Numbered from the stretch's first letter, positions 1-11,736 are shown. The stretch is 64,000 nucleotides of DNA from Agelaius tricolor (GCA_023055355.1 JALJCS010000037.1:4464001-4528000), one strand, 5' to 3'. Notes: generated from the sequence alone by a model not told the origin. A program made the numbers and translations.

Positions 1-2807
1 GATCAGCAGAGTAACAATGGAGGGCAGCACCTAATTTCACCAGGGACCACAGTCATCTGTGAGCAAACTCTGCTCTGTTTGCTGTGGTACCTTGGGAATG
101 GCTGTGAATGAACCAGCTGGGTTTTCTGTTACAGTGAGAATTTATGACAATTTAAGACATTTCTTAGCCTGGCAGAGTCTGGTCTGCCTTTCCTTCTCTT
201 TGTTCCATGGGACAGGGACTGCTGGCCCTGAGCACTGGATGTGGAGGTAAAGGACCTTTTGCCTCCTTGAATTCAAAATAAAGCTTTCATATCTTAGGGT
301 TTTCTTCTCATAAAATGGTGATGCCCAGAGCTACATGTGGTTGCTCCACTGCTATTGTGTTTGATAGTTTATTGAAACAATTTGGGCCATTTAAATTTCC
401 ATGAGGAGTTCACCCTGTTACTGGGATTCTTTGGAGCTCAACTGAAAAATGAGTAAGTTGATATTAGTGGCTTAAAGTGCTACTATGTAAAGATTGCCTT
501 TTTGAAAGTTAAATACTTTTTTTAAAAGTTAAATAATAAAAAAGTTAAATAAACTATGAATGTTTAGGAAAACACATTTGGTACCTCTCTACTCCATTTC
601 CCAAGTTACTTTAAACTTCTGCCTGAAATGCCACTGCCATGTGCTTCCCTGCCTCTGCCCCAGTCCTGGCACAAATCTTGGCACCACATCTGGTGGTGCT
701 GGAGTGAAGGAGTAGTGAAATGAAACTTGGTGGATTTCCATTCCTTCCTCACTACTCCCAGAATAGTTTTGGGACAGGATGGCCAAGCCTGCAACCTGGT
801 AGGGATGGGTTCATGGCACAATTGTGGTTTCTGTTTATTTTGCCTTTTTAAACAATTCCTACCTTTCCCCTTCTTCTCCTGCTAGTAACTTGCACTGAGC
901 TGATGTTTTCCCTGCATGTAAAGGGCAGCTGAGATCAGATTCGACTCCTTCCTAACACAGAGCATGGATCTATTGGATCTTTTTTATAATTCTGCTCTGA
1001 TTTGAGTGGTTTGCTTGATTTTAGTGGTTTCTGCCCCTTCTCCCCCTCAGTGCTGCACATCTCCCCCTGCAGAGCTGTGGGAAGCCCGTGGGAGGGGTTG
1101 CAGCCCCCAGCTCCTCCTCAGAGCATGGTCAGCACAGGGGATCCTCACCCATTTCAGCTTTGCTTTCTCTGGGAGGTTTTCTTCAGTCCCAGCTGCTCTT
1201 GGCAGGTTTTTACTGCTCAGTTTATCCAAGTCCCTCTGAAACTCGTCTGTGTTGCAGAGATCTGTGATGATATTTTCATGGTTGATGTGTGTGGGTGTGA
1301 GGGGGCAGAGCAGGGACGAGCCAGGGGAGCACGAGCCCCAAAGAGCCCCAGACCATCACTTCCCAGGGAGCTTTGGAGCCTGCTTTAGTTCTGCCAAGGA
1401 GAGGTTTGGCTCCCTGCCCCTGAAGATGGCCAAGTGTGTGTGGGAAGGAAGCGTTTCACACCTTTTAATGCAGTAATTAAAATGCCTTTGGGGGGCTGAG
1501 GTCTCCGTCCACAGTGTCAGGACACGGGAGCAGCTCGGTACCCAATGGGTGCCCCACGTCACTGCCAGCTGGGAGAGCACCAGCTCTGTGCCTGTCCAGG
1601 GTGCTGCTGGAGGCCCTGCTGCTCCTGCAGCCGTGTCTGGGTCAGGGATGGTCAGCTGAGGAGTTGGAGCCTGTCCCATCACTGAGCTCTTGGTGGTTCT
1701 GGGCTGGCCATGACCAGGTCAGGCAGCACGTGTAGCTGCACATGCTGGCAGGTACTTCAGCAGCTAAAGCAGTTTTTGGGGACCTTACAGGTCCTACTGA
1801 GTGACAAGAGTCTGAGAAACCCCCTGCCTGTATTTGCCCCTGCCCAACCCTGCATACACAGCAAGCTGGAGCTGGCTTTCACAGCTGGCCACTCTGCTTT
1901 GAGGTGAGGATCCTGAATGATCACATCAGGCCCGGGGGGACCTGGTGAGATTTTCTCTGGACAAAAGGACCATCAGCTTGTTGAACACAGTGTGGGGCCT
2001 GGAGTTCTTATTTGGATTTTTTAATAAGGGTTTCTCTCTGGGCAAGCAGGGGGTGGTGTTGGTGTCCTGCTGCCTGAGCACCCTTCCATGGGTTCCCTGC
2101 TTGGCTGTTTCCACCTTTGGCACCACTTGAGGGATTTTGGGGCTGTGTCTCTCCTAGGGTGGGGAATGCAAGCTGCCTTTGGCTGCTGCCTTTGCTGCTG
2201 GAGCCATGCAGAGTGTGGATGAACATGTCTTTGGAAGCAGCACTGCTGGTGGAGGAACTTCCTTCATTTCATTTGTGCCAAGTCCCCCAGGTCAGCGTTG
2301 GTGTTTGATTGCTCTGTCAGCAGTTGCACTTGGTTTCCCTGGAGCAGTGTGTGTGCTCTGTGCTCAGGGCAGTGTGACAGGCCCCCTGAGCTGGGTGTGC
2401 CTCGGGGACCTTTGGAAGGCTCTCCTGGAGGGGGACCCTGTGTGTGTGTCATGTAGGGCCGAGCTGGCAGGGTTGTTGTTGGTGCTGTGGGAGCAGGAGC
2501 TGCGGGAGTCTCCTGTGTGAAAGGGGAGGAGTATCCAGAGAGAGAGCTGCCCCCAGGACATCCAACTGCTTCCCCAGAAACCCATGGGCCTTCTCCCTGC
2601 TGGGGGGAGGCAGTGAGGCAGCCCCATACTTACCTGCCATGGGAGACACCATGATCTGGCAGGTGGTTTTCCCAGGGCCAGGCTCATCCCTTGCACTCTG
2701 GGTGTGCTGACCCCTGCGATTTCCCCAAATGTGGGAAACTCAACTGCATCATTTGTGCTACTGGGGGACTGCATTCGTGCTCTCCCCTCCTTTTTGTATG
2801 CTCTTCG
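1..2807. other. Intronic sequence, nothing recognised
   Basis: The first 1 kb is AT-rich, with a small cluster of AAAGTTAAATA-like repeats near 502-552. Bases 1000-2800 are GC-richer and CpG-poor. No exon, transposon end or array was identified. Confidence 0.5.
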
Positions 2808-2985
2808 CAGGGAGGTGGTAGAATCACCATCTCTGGATGTGTTTAAAAACAGACTGGCCATGGCACTGGGTGCTATAGTCTAGTTGAGGTGTTAGGCCAT
2901 AGGTTGGACTCGATGATCTTAGGGGTCTCTTCCAACCTCATGATTCTGTGATTCTGTGTCATTCTGTGTGACTCTGATTCTCTGA
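2808..2985 (+). mobile_element. CR1 LINE 3'-end fragment
   Basis: This has the typical CR1 3' UTR layout: GGTGGTAGAATCACCATC, then GGTTGGACTCGATGATCTT, CTTCCAACC and an ATTCTGTG-type terminal repeat that decays to 2985. Only the 3' end is present, as is usual for 5'-truncated CR1 insertions. Confidence 0.9.
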
Positions 2986-3574
2986 TCCCTGTGGTGCACC
3001 AGGACGGTCCCACTGCAGCCAGGGCTGCTGGCAGCCTCCAGCCCTGCTGGCCCAGGCTGCCTGTGACCCTTCCTGCCCGTTAAGCATTAACAGCCTTGCC
3101 CCCAGCTGCGTGGGTGATGGCTGAGGCTGTTCCCGTGTTCCTGAGCCTGTGCCTGCTGCTGCTTGTAGGCTCCTGTTTGCCAGGGCTGGGGTGCAGCTCG
3201 TGCTTTTTGTAGCTAATCCACCTCTGGCTGTGCTCTTCTGCTCTCCCACAGGGGAGAAAGGGGCTCCTCTGATCTCAGACAGCCCCAGCAAAGGGAATGA
3301 TGCTCTCCTGTATGCCAGCACTGGATGTCTTACTCCATCCAGGAGCACAGCTCACTGTGTGACCCACACAGAACCCTCATTTGAGACCCTGGAGTCTCAG
3401 GTCTGGGCCTGCAGAGGCTGTGGGGATGGTGGTGGTACTCTCCTGGTGGGAACCAGGCTCTCATTCTCAATTAGTGCATGCACTTTGTGTGCATCCTTTA
3501 GCCATGAACATGTAGACAGATTTTCCTCATCTCCTCCTTGTGCTCAGGGCTGGTAAGTGAGAAGCTGGAAAAAG

Positions 3575-3662
3575 AAGTTGGTTTGGTTGATGAGATGGGC
3601 ATCAATCAAAGGCTGGACTTGGTGTTGGAGATATTTTCCAACCTAAACGATTCTGTGATCCT
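3575..3662 (+). mobile_element. Short diverged CR1 3'-end fragment
   Basis: A degenerate version of the CR1 terminal segment (GGCTGGACTTGGTGTTGGAG, then TTCCAACCTAAACGATTCTG). Base substitutions suggest an older copy than the one at 2808. Confidence 0.75.
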
Positions 3663-3734
3663 GCACAGGGTGCAGGGTGTGGTGGCTGTCCATAGGAACT
3701 GACCTGGACAGCAGCTGAACAGTGCCCAGTGGGG

Positions 3735-3893
3735 CAGGGGATGCAGGTAGGGAATGCAGGCAGGGGATGTGATGCAGGGGATGCAGGCAGGGGATGTGAT
3801 GCAGGCAGGGAATGCAGGAAGGAGATGCAGGCAGGGGATGTGATGCAGGCAGGGAATGCAGGCAGGGAATATGATGCAGGCAGGACAGGAGGC
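3735..3893. repeat. Irregular GGGATGCAGGCA minisatellite
   Basis: Variants of GATGCAGGCAGGGGATGTGA and GAATGCAGGCAGG are tandemly repeated with unit lengths of roughly 13-18 bp. The purine-rich strand is the + strand. Open frames across it (PASHPLPA-type reading on the minus strand) are repeat translations. Confidence 0.85.
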
Positions 3894-6800
3894 ATCCAGC
3901 TCTGAGCAGCTGCTGTTTATTTGGGAAAGGAAATCCTCCAGCTCGGGTCGTGCTCTTTAGGAGCATGTCCTATATGGCTGGAGCAAACTGATGGAGAGGC
4001 TGGGCTTTTGTGGACTGTGCCATGAGTGGTTTGAAGCTGCACTTGAAGTTTTATTTGACTGGAAAGCATTTAGGAAGTGATTTTGAATCCATTTGGTTGA
4101 TTCACTGCTATTCCTGCAGTAGGATGCAGAGCAGTGATTCTGTAATTAATTTAATTACATGCTTATTCAATCTTTCCTAAACTAGTAAAATTTCAGAATG
4201 CTTTTGAATTCAATGAAATGTGATTTTTCAGGGCCAGGAGGAAGGGAAGGCGGGGAAATTTCAAGTTCTGTTTTCTCCCTTGGTTGGTGTTCCAGCACTC
4301 CCTCCCCATGTAGTGTTGGCATTGGGCACCTCCAGCCTGATTTTGGTTAGTTACCAAATTCCTGCCTCTGCCTGGTGCTTCCCTGCTGAAATGGAACCTT
4401 TGAAAGAAGCTTCACGAATAAAATCATAAAAAGCCTTTTCTTGTTCTTTCCCCCACCTCCTCCATCTTTGCTGGTACCTAATGTTCATTTCTCTCTGCTT
4501 TTATTGCCTTTGAATTTGGCCAAAACAATCTATTATGTAATTGGGCTAATGAGTTCCAACCCACTCTCCATCGTTCCCTCACAGCACAGTGAGCAGCTAA
4601 TCTCTTCCCAGTTTACCTTTCTCCCCTTTTCAGTTGTTAATTTAAAAGTGTCATATCCAAATATGCCACTCCTCCTCGCTAAGACTCATTTTTATTTATT
4701 TTTAAACTCTGTAGAAGGCCTTGAATGAGTAACCGAATATCTCCTGGGCTCTGGAATTTAACAGTCTTTGCCCTTTGTTCAGCTGGGTCAATGCATGAAT
4801 TCACAAGTTACTAAATTAAAAAGGAGAAAAAAAAAGGAAAATGTCTAATTGTGGATTGGATTTAGATTTTTTTTCCCTGAAGAAATGAAACACAAAGAGG
4901 AACTAGTGTTTGCAAATAGTTTAGAAAGTAGCAATTTATTTTAAAATCTTGTACGAAGGCCAATTTTTAAAACAGAGCCAAGCACAGATTTTTTTTTTCC
5001 AAAGGGAAAGTGGTCAAATCCAACTTTCTGTGTTTAGGAAGCTTGAAAAGGTAAATCTCCTTACAGCATAAACATGGGTAGAGTGAACAAAGGCTTGATG
5101 GGCAGAGGCTGTAGCTGGAGCACAAAATTACCTCAATGTCAGGATGGTTTCCTTAATTTTTCATGTCTGAAGAAGAAGATCCTGTCAGGCTGCTGCATAA
5201 GCAGTCAGTGTGGAGTGGCAGAGCCTGAGTGCACACAGGTCCTGTTTGTCACAGCAGGAGCACCCTCCTGCCTGAACAGACCTCCTTGCAATTTTTTATC
5301 GGTGTGTCTTTATAAAAAATTGTTTAAAAGAGTGAAATTTCCATGAAAAAAAATAATGGAGGTCAGCAGGGCTGGCTGGTGGGGATGGGGCTGGTTTAGA
5401 GCAGCTGAGGGTTCAGCCCTGCCTTGGGAGCCATTCCCTGGTGCTGAGGGAAGGGCTGGGCTGGTGGGCAGGGCAGGAAAGCAGGCACTGGGATTACTCT
5501 GTCTCCTTGCTGCTCCTCACAAACCTTGGAATGCTTTTCCATGCCCTGGGATGCAGAGCTGCTGAGCAGAACTTCCCTGGGAGGCAGGGAAGGAGCTTGA
5601 GCCCCGCCATTGCACAGGCTGGGCTCTGCAGGGCTGGGGATCTCCCCCGTGATTTATTTCCCAATAACAGCACTCCTGGAGCTCAGCAAGGGGCTCACAG
5701 CGTTTGGGGGTTTGGGCAGGGGTCTCCTGACTGTGGCTTTTCTGTGGTTCTGCCATGGCAGAGCTTTGTGCAGGGGCTGTCCCGAGGGCTGGGGAGCCTC
5801 AGCAGGGCCTTCCTGGGCTGGGTCCTGCTCTGCAGCTTGGCGAGATTTTCCAAATTTGTGGGAGACCCCTCCCACCCTCCTCCCCATGACCTTTGAGTCA
5901 GTTCTGAAGCATTCCTTCCTCGGCTCCAGCCGCTCTAGGAGGTGACTTCCATGCTGCTGCCTCCTCCCCCTCCTCCTCCTCCTCTCTCAGTGTTTTCAAG
6001 GTCTGAGAGGAGGATTTCCAGGATGTGAGCAAGCTGCTGGTGGCAAGGGAACCTGCTGGCCTTAGTGCTGGTGATGGTGTGAGCCCAGATGAGTCCAGTG
6101 TGGCTTGAGGACAGATGGGTTTGCCATGAGAGATGGTTCCACCCCAAATTTTATGTTCTTTCCACCCCAAATTTTAGCTTCTTTCTGAATTGTGACGCAA
6201 TGGCAGTTGGTGTCTGGCAGTATGTGGCAAGAGACTTAAAATCTGGGTTCTTTTTAATTTTTCTTTGAAATGCATTTTAGTGTTTTGAAATTAGCAGCTG
6301 TTCCAGATTTGGGTGACTTTGGCCATTGTCTCCCTCAGCTTTGCCTTTGATAACTTTTTTGCATTCTAAATGATAAATGCAACTGGAGACCTTAAATGAC
6401 CTTAATTTCCCCAAATTGGATGCTTCGTGCCCAGTGTGACAGACTCAGAGTTAAAATTAATATAAATTTTGTAAATCAGTAGACTGACCTTTTGGTGAAC
6501 TGGAAAGAAATGTCAAATTTCTGTTTCCTTCCCCCCCTCCTGTAATCAGCAGTCTGTAATGAATGAATTATTCCTAATTTCAAGATTGTAGCTCAAAAGG
6601 GCACTCAAATGGCTGAAATCCCATAAGAAAGACTGACCTTTTGGTTGTCTCTGATGAAAATTCAAGATTTTTCCTGAATTTAGCAGTCTGTAATGGACTG
6701 CATGAGATGTTACTGCAGCTTGCAGGAGCAGCTCCTCATTTATTTCCTTAATATATTTATATTAACACTGCATGATCCCCCAGAGCACCTTCAGTGCCTC

Positions 6801-7174
6801 ATAGGAGCATTCAAGGTGTAGTTAAGATGCTGTGCCAAGACTTCTCTACAGGTACAAAGCAGCTGTGAAATAAATGATTCCCCTCCTGGTCCAGGGGGAA
6901 TTGATTATTTGTCATCTCCTACATTTCCTTGGCTGCTCCGAAGCCCTGCTGAGGTTTTGGTGATGTTGGGACGTGCAGGAAGGTCCACAGGACTTGGAGG
7001 TGTACAAGGAGCAATAAATCTGTGTTCCCCACCAGATACTGCCAATGACTGTGGATCTGATTTTGCTCAGGAGCTGCTGGACAGAGGTCTGGGATTGGAA
7101 AAGGTGTTTATCTGATTTGGATTAGCACAGGGCCAGCACATGAGGGTTTAAATGCTTCTTGTTATGGGATTTTT
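3894..7174. other. Intronic sequence with poly-pyrimidine tract and diverged duplication
   Basis: AT-rich in 4080-5060 and 6170-6900, GC-richer in 5350-6120. It contains short poly-A/T runs near 4826 and 4867. A CCT-rich tract ending in CTCTCAG (5959-5990) resembles a splice acceptor but has no recognisable exon after it. Paired similar segments lie at 6481-6561 and 6630-6695. No gene was recognised. Confidence 0.5.
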
Positions 7175-7193
7175 TCATAGAATCATAGAATGA
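7175..7193 (-). mobile_element. Detached CR1 3' tip, antisense
   Basis: TCATAGAATCATAGAATGA is the reverse complement of the CR1 terminal repeat. Only this tip is present. Some 25 bases later a CR1 copy begins in the opposite orientation. Confidence 0.6.
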
Positions 7194-7219
7194 TTCTTCC
7201 TCCAGCTCTGGGGTCCTCA

Positions 7220-7697
7220 GCCCAAGATCTGCTGCTTTTGGGGAGAGTCCAGAGGAGGCCAGGGAGCTGCTCCAGGGCTGGAGCCTCTGCTCTGGAGCCA
7301 GGCTGGGAGAGCTGGGGGTGCTCACCTGGAGAGGAGAAGCTCCAGGGAGAGCTCAGAGCCCCTGCCAGGGCCTGAAGGGGCTTGTAAAAAGGAGGGAGAG
7401 GGACTTTTCATATGGGCAGACAGTGACAGAACATGGGGGGATATTTTTAAATTGCCAGAGGGCAGGGCTAAATGGGATATTGGGAATTGGGAATTGTTCC
7501 CTGTGAGGGTGGGCAGGCCCTGGCACAGGGTGCCCAGAGCAGCTGGGGCTATCCCTGGATCCCTGGCAGTGCCCAAGGCCAGGCTGGACAGGGCTGGGAG
7601 CAGCCTGGGACAGTGGGAGGTGTCCCTGCCATGGCAGGGGTGGCACTGGATGGGCTTTAAGGTCCCTCCCAACCCACACCAGTCTGGGATTCTCTGA
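7220..7697 (+). mobile_element. CR1 LINE 3'-end copy (about 480 bp)
   Basis: It shares the long, distinctive block found at 19950, 34116 (antisense), 40186, 45547 (antisense) and 62963 (antisense): CTGGGAGAGCTGGGGGTGCT, CAGGGAGAGCTCAGAGCCCC, GGGTGGGCAGGCCCTGGC, GTGTCCCTGCCATGGCAGGG and a GGGATTCT end. It differs from those copies in having an AAAAGGAGGGAGAGGGACTT segment and by carrying GAATTGGGAATTG rather than GAATTAGGAATTG. Confidence 0.92.
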
Positions 7698-7939
7698 ACA
7701 CCCTGGACCTGCTCAGTTCCTCCATTACCCCAGCACCCCCTGATTTCATTTTATGGCATCTTCCCACTCTCTGTGCATGTTCTGCATTGATTTCTCTTTG
7801 TGGGGGTTTCCATTATGCAGGTGATGTGTCACCTTGCCCTGTCCTCACCAGGGGCATCCAAGCCCCCCCTGCCCTGTGTGAGCCAGATCCTCCCTTTCTG
7901 TCCCTGAGCAAACAGCCCGAGGGGCCTGGGCTCCTCCTG

Positions 7940-8060
7940 GCAGCAGTTGGACAGGGCTTGGAGCACCTGGGACAGTGGGAGGTGTCCCTGCCATGGCAGG
8001 GGTGGAACTGGATGGGCTTGGATGTCCCTCCCAGCCCACTCCAGCCTGGGTTTCCATGGT
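7940..8060 (+). mobile_element. CR1 3'-end fragment (short)
   Basis: This contains only the last about 120 bases of the CR1 block: GGGACAGTGGGAGGTGTCCC, GCCATGGCAGGGGTGGAACT, GATGGGCTTGGATGTCCCTC. It lies 240 bp after another copy in the same orientation and is an independent, shorter insertion or a partial duplication. Confidence 0.85.
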
Positions 8061-8309
8061 GAACAGACAAGGAATCACACATGCTTGGCCTCCACAGCTT
8101 GTTCCTCTGTCTGTGCCCCTGAAGGGGCTTCCCTTTAGGTACAGGAACATATTTTGTAATAGATAATGAGTGGGCAAATTCTGGAGAGAAGTTTCATGGA
8201 AGTCCCTGCTGTTGTGAAAGGCCCAGTCCTGCTGGCACCGGGCCCTGCATTTCAGCACCGGTGGCCACCAAACCCCACAGGGCCGGGTGGGGCCAGGCAG
8301 CGCTGGGGC

Positions 8310-8786
8310 CCCGGGCCCTTCCCGGGCACCCCGAGCCCTTCCCGGGCACCCCGAGCCCTCCAGGCCCTTCCTGGCACCCTGAGCCCTCCAGGCCTTGGGC
8401 CCTTCTTGGCACCCTGAGCCCTCCAGGCCCTTCCCAGGCACCCCGAGCCCTTCCCGGGCACCCCAAGCCCTTCCTGGGCACCCTGAGCCCTCCAGGCCCT
8501 TCCTGGCACCCTGAGCCCTCCAGGCCTCGGGCCCTTTGCAGGCACCCCGAGCCTTCCAGGCCCTTCCCGGGTACCCTGAGCCCTTCCTGAGCACCCCGAG
8601 CCCTTCCCGGGCACCCCAAGCCCTCCAGGCCCTTCCCGGGCACCCTGAGCCCTTCCTGAGCACCCCGAGCCCTCCAGGCCCTTCCCGGGCACCCCGAGCC
8701 CTTCCTGGGCACCCCGAGCCCTCCAGGCCCTTCTTGGGCACCCCGAGCCCTCCAGGCCCTTCCCGGGCACCCCGAGCCCTCCAGGC
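8310..8786. repeat. GC-rich minisatellite, 20/29-bp units
   Basis: Two unit types are interspersed. The 20-bp type is CTTCCCGGGCACCCCGAGCC. The 29-bp type has the same core plus CTCCAGGCC. The + strand is C-rich and CpG-containing, and the minus strand has closely spaced runs of three or four Gs. Open frames on both strands (PGTPSPSRAP on + and GCPGRARGAREG on -) are repeat translations. Confidence 0.93.
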
Positions 8787-10030
8787 TGTGAGAGCAGCTG
8801 GAATGTGGGGCAGGGGCAGTTGTGGTTGGCCATCACCAACCCTTTCAGAGATGCAGATTTATCTGGGAAAAAGCCAACTCTCAAGTGCTCTGGGCTCCTT
8901 CCTTACCTTGCTGGCAGAGACAGAGGTTCCTAAAACCAAGTGATACATCCATCCTATAAATGTCTCACTTGTGGCTCTTTCACAAATGAAACCAGGGTGA
9001 GATCACTTCTCCTTTTCATTGTCTGGTTCTCCTCCACATTGCAGCACAGTAAAATTTTGGAGGCTGCAATGTGAAAGCAATATTTAAACTTATACCCAGT
9101 TTTCCTTTTAATTTTATTAAATCGTGAAAATATTTCTAGGAGAAATAGATTTTGAAATAGATTTTGCAAATTGTACCGCCAGCTACTTTAAAATAATAAA
9201 TGTCCAGTGTTAAATTCTTTGCCACTGTTTCTGAAGTGCCCAAATGCTGGATAGTGGGTTAAACCCTGCTCTCCTCTTGTGTTTTCAGCTCTACTCTCAA
9301 ACAATCAGACCATGAAATGTTCAGCAAATGTTTTGCTCAGTGCAGTGCTATCACACTGAGCCTTAAAAAATAATAGTAAATAAAAAAAGGGCAGAAAGTT
9401 TATTGTCATTAAGTTTGTATTGTTAATCTAAAACTCAAAAAAAAAAACATTCCTAATTTTTGGCTTTTGGAGCCCACTGTAAGTTGTGGTACTTAACAGC
9501 ACACTCCAGGGCTGAGGCTGCTCCACGCCTTGGCTTGTGCTGGTGGCTCCCATCCAGCTGGGAATGGTCTCTGGAAGCTGAACCTTTGGTTCAGAAACAT
9601 TGCTCAGCACACTTCCCACACGTCCCCAGGATCTGGGAACAGTCGAGGGCGCCACAAAGTTTTGGGTTTATTTTTCAAAATCTGCGCCCCTCTCACAGTG
9701 GGGCACGCTGAGGAATCCCCAGCTGTGCAGGGAGGTGGCAGAGCAGTGTGTCTTGGGAGCAGTGCAGAAGGCAGGGGAAGATGTGCCTTCAGCCTGGCTC
9801 TGGGCTGAGGGTGACTTTAGCAGGCAGGGAGGGGCTGCACATCATCCCTGCAGCAGCACTGCCCGGGGGCTGCTCACCCACAGCCTCTCAAGGGGCCTCC
9901 TCCTGGAGCTGCTGCTGGACAATCAGTTCATGCTCCTGAGGATGCCCCCAGCCAGGGGCCTGGGGGTTGGGTGTGGGCAGGATTTTATCATTTATGTGCT
10001 CAGAAATGGGTTATGCTGGCTCTGCTCTGA
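8787..10030. other. Intronic sequence, nothing recognised
   Basis: AT-rich from 8940 to 9450, including an A-run near 9438, then GC-richer. No transposon end or exon was identified. Confidence 0.5.
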
Positions 10031-10034
10031 GATC

Positions 10035-10068
10035 CACTTTGTGGTAGGGTTTAGTGGGAGTGGTGGTG
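10035..10068 (+). mobile_element. Upstream part of CR1 fragment split by LTR insertion
   Basis: The TGGTAGGGTTTAGTGGGAG segment ending in TGGTG at 10068 resumes at 10764 with the same TGGTG followed by TTTGGTTGAAGGTTGG. Together they read as a normal CR1 3' end. The upstream limit of this fragment is uncertain. Confidence 0.6.
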
Positions 10069-10763
10069 TGTCTTGGTTTGAAAAGACAGATGTCTGTTAG
10101 GGAAGGCAGGGACCTTCCTTGAAATGGAAATGTAAACCCCCTTCCTCTGAATTATTATAATTTTGAAATTAAGGGGCTCTCAGGCAAAGATATGGGAATA
10201 GGAATAACAGTTCTTTACTAGGAAAATTAAAAATACAAATGCAGTAGTACAAAAAAACCCTACTGCCAGAGTCAGAGCAGGAGCTGACCCACCCCCTGTG
10301 TGTCAGGGTGGTGGCACAGCCCCATCCCATGGGGGCTCAGCCCTCCTGCAGTGCCAGCTGTGGCTCTGCTGGAGCAGGGATCCTGCACAAGGGGGGAGTT
10401 TTCCTCTGCAGCTCCAGGGCTGCTGCAGATGGGCCTGGGCTCCCTCTGGCCATGCAGGGCAGCAGAAGCTGCTCCTCTGGCAATGCACTGGGCAAAGGCT
10501 GCTGTGCTGTGCCAGGCTCACATTGGATCCAGGCAGGAATGCTTGGCTCCTGCCCTGGGCAATGCAGCATCTCCCCATGGGATGCTGGAATTGGATCAGC
10601 CCTGCAGGGACACTCAGTGGCCATGGACAGCAGAGATCTCCTGCAGGGAGGATTGGCTGGGGCAGAGATCAAGAAAAAACTGCCCATGGACAGCAGAGAA
10701 CTGCCCCAGCTCTGACAGACAGTGATGGAATACACACTCAGCTGCACCTTGCAGCCTGAGACA
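10069..10763 (-). mobile_element. Solo LTR of an endogenous retrovirus, antisense
   Basis: The element is 695 bp, begins TGTCTTGG and ends ACA, and is flanked by identical 5-bp direct repeats TGGTG (10064-10068 and 10764-10768). Five-base target duplications are typical of ERVL-type (class III) elements. On the minus strand it reads through an AGTAAAGAACTG segment that looks like a decayed AATAAA polyadenylation signal, then GCCTGAGAGCCCCTTAATTT and a ...CCAAGACA end, an R-U5-like order. From memory this matches a common songbird LTR family whose name I cannot give. No gag, pol or env sequence is adjacent, so it is a solo LTR left by recombination. Confidence 0.85.
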
Positions 10764-10768
10764 TGGTG

Positions 10769-10845
10769 TTTGGTTGAAGGTTGGACTTGATGATCTTGGA
10801 GGTCTTTCCCAACCTTAACGATTCTGTGACTCTCTGAATCTGGTT
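10769..10845 (+). mobile_element. CR1 3' end, downstream part of the split copy
   Basis: GGTTGAAGGTTGGACTTGAT, GATCTTGGAGGTCTTT, CCAACCTTAACGATTCTGTG and a decayed tail. It continues the fragment interrupted by the solo LTR. Confidence 0.88.
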
Positions 10846-11736
10846 CTGTGCTCTTTCCAAGTTGCCTTCCAGTAGCTGCTCTGTTTGTTTTTGTGTGTGA
10901 TGTGAGACACTTCAGCATTTGGCATGGGTTTGGTAGGAATGCTTGGTGTCTTCCATCTGGGCTGGTGTGAGAGCCTGGTCTTATCTTTTGTATTTATAGA
11001 ATAGTAAAAAAAGCAGCAACTGAATAAATTAATGAAAGAAATTTCTGCCAACAGCAACCAAGCACAAAGACAACCCCTCTCTCCTGTGAAGCCCCTCAGT
11101 GGCTCAGTGAAGGATGGGAGATGATTCTGGAGGTGTTGCACTTAGGATGATGATGTTGCACTTAGGCTTTTCCTGCTTTTATACACTTTTCTAACCCTTC
11201 TATGGACCCATGGTCTGAGCCTGCTCAGCTTTCCTCACGTAGGCACTCTCAGACAGGAGTGGACCAGCCGCTTTCCATTTTTGCAAGGGCTTGATCCTGC
11301 ATGAAGCTGAGTGATAAACACAGGATGCAGGAGCCAGAGCATTTCACACTCAGTGGGTGAGGACTGATGGGTCTGGAGCCAGGCCAGGACTGCTGCCAGA
11401 CAGCCTGAACCAGGCTTCTACCTGTGCCATGGAACAGTGATGGTGCTCCTTGTTCTGAGAAGGGCTCTTTTCTTGCAAGAACTGCTGGAACAGCCAGGGA
11501 GGTGTTTTCCATTCCTCTGTGCTGGGCTGTGCAGCTCCTCATGCCTTCCCTTGCTCTGCTCACAGCCCCTGAAGGGCATTGCTGGGGGCAGGTGAAGAGC
11601 CCAAGCCTCCCTCTGTGTCCAGGAGGAGTAACAGGGGCTGATGTTGTGTCCACAGCTGGACCCAGCAGCTTTCATTCTGCACAGGATGTCTCCAGTTACC
11701 TCAGTCAGGAGAGAAAGGTTGGTTATGGGTGCAGTC
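10846..11736. other. Intronic sequence, nothing recognised
   Basis: Mixed-composition, CpG-poor sequence. A short repeated phrase (GATGATGTTGCACTTAGG) occurs near 11130-11165. No gene was recognised. Confidence 0.45.

Noticed and set aside
108..131. ATGAACCAGCTGGG as a possible ZNF618 start (Met-Asn-Gln)
   Set aside because: The match stops after three residues, the surroundings are AT-rich without a first-exon CpG island, and no phase-0 donor follows. Likely chance.
7220..7697. Conserved open frames recurring in every CR1 copy (PWQGHLPLSQAAPSPVQP and WELGIVP readings)
   Set aside because: They recur because the CR1 3' untranslated block recurs. They are not CR1 ORF2 and lack reverse transcriptase or endonuclease motifs.
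7845..8884. Gly/Arg-rich minus-strand frames of 298 and 210 codons
   Set aside because: They are translations of the GC-rich 20/29-bp minisatellite plus adjoining CR1 sequence.
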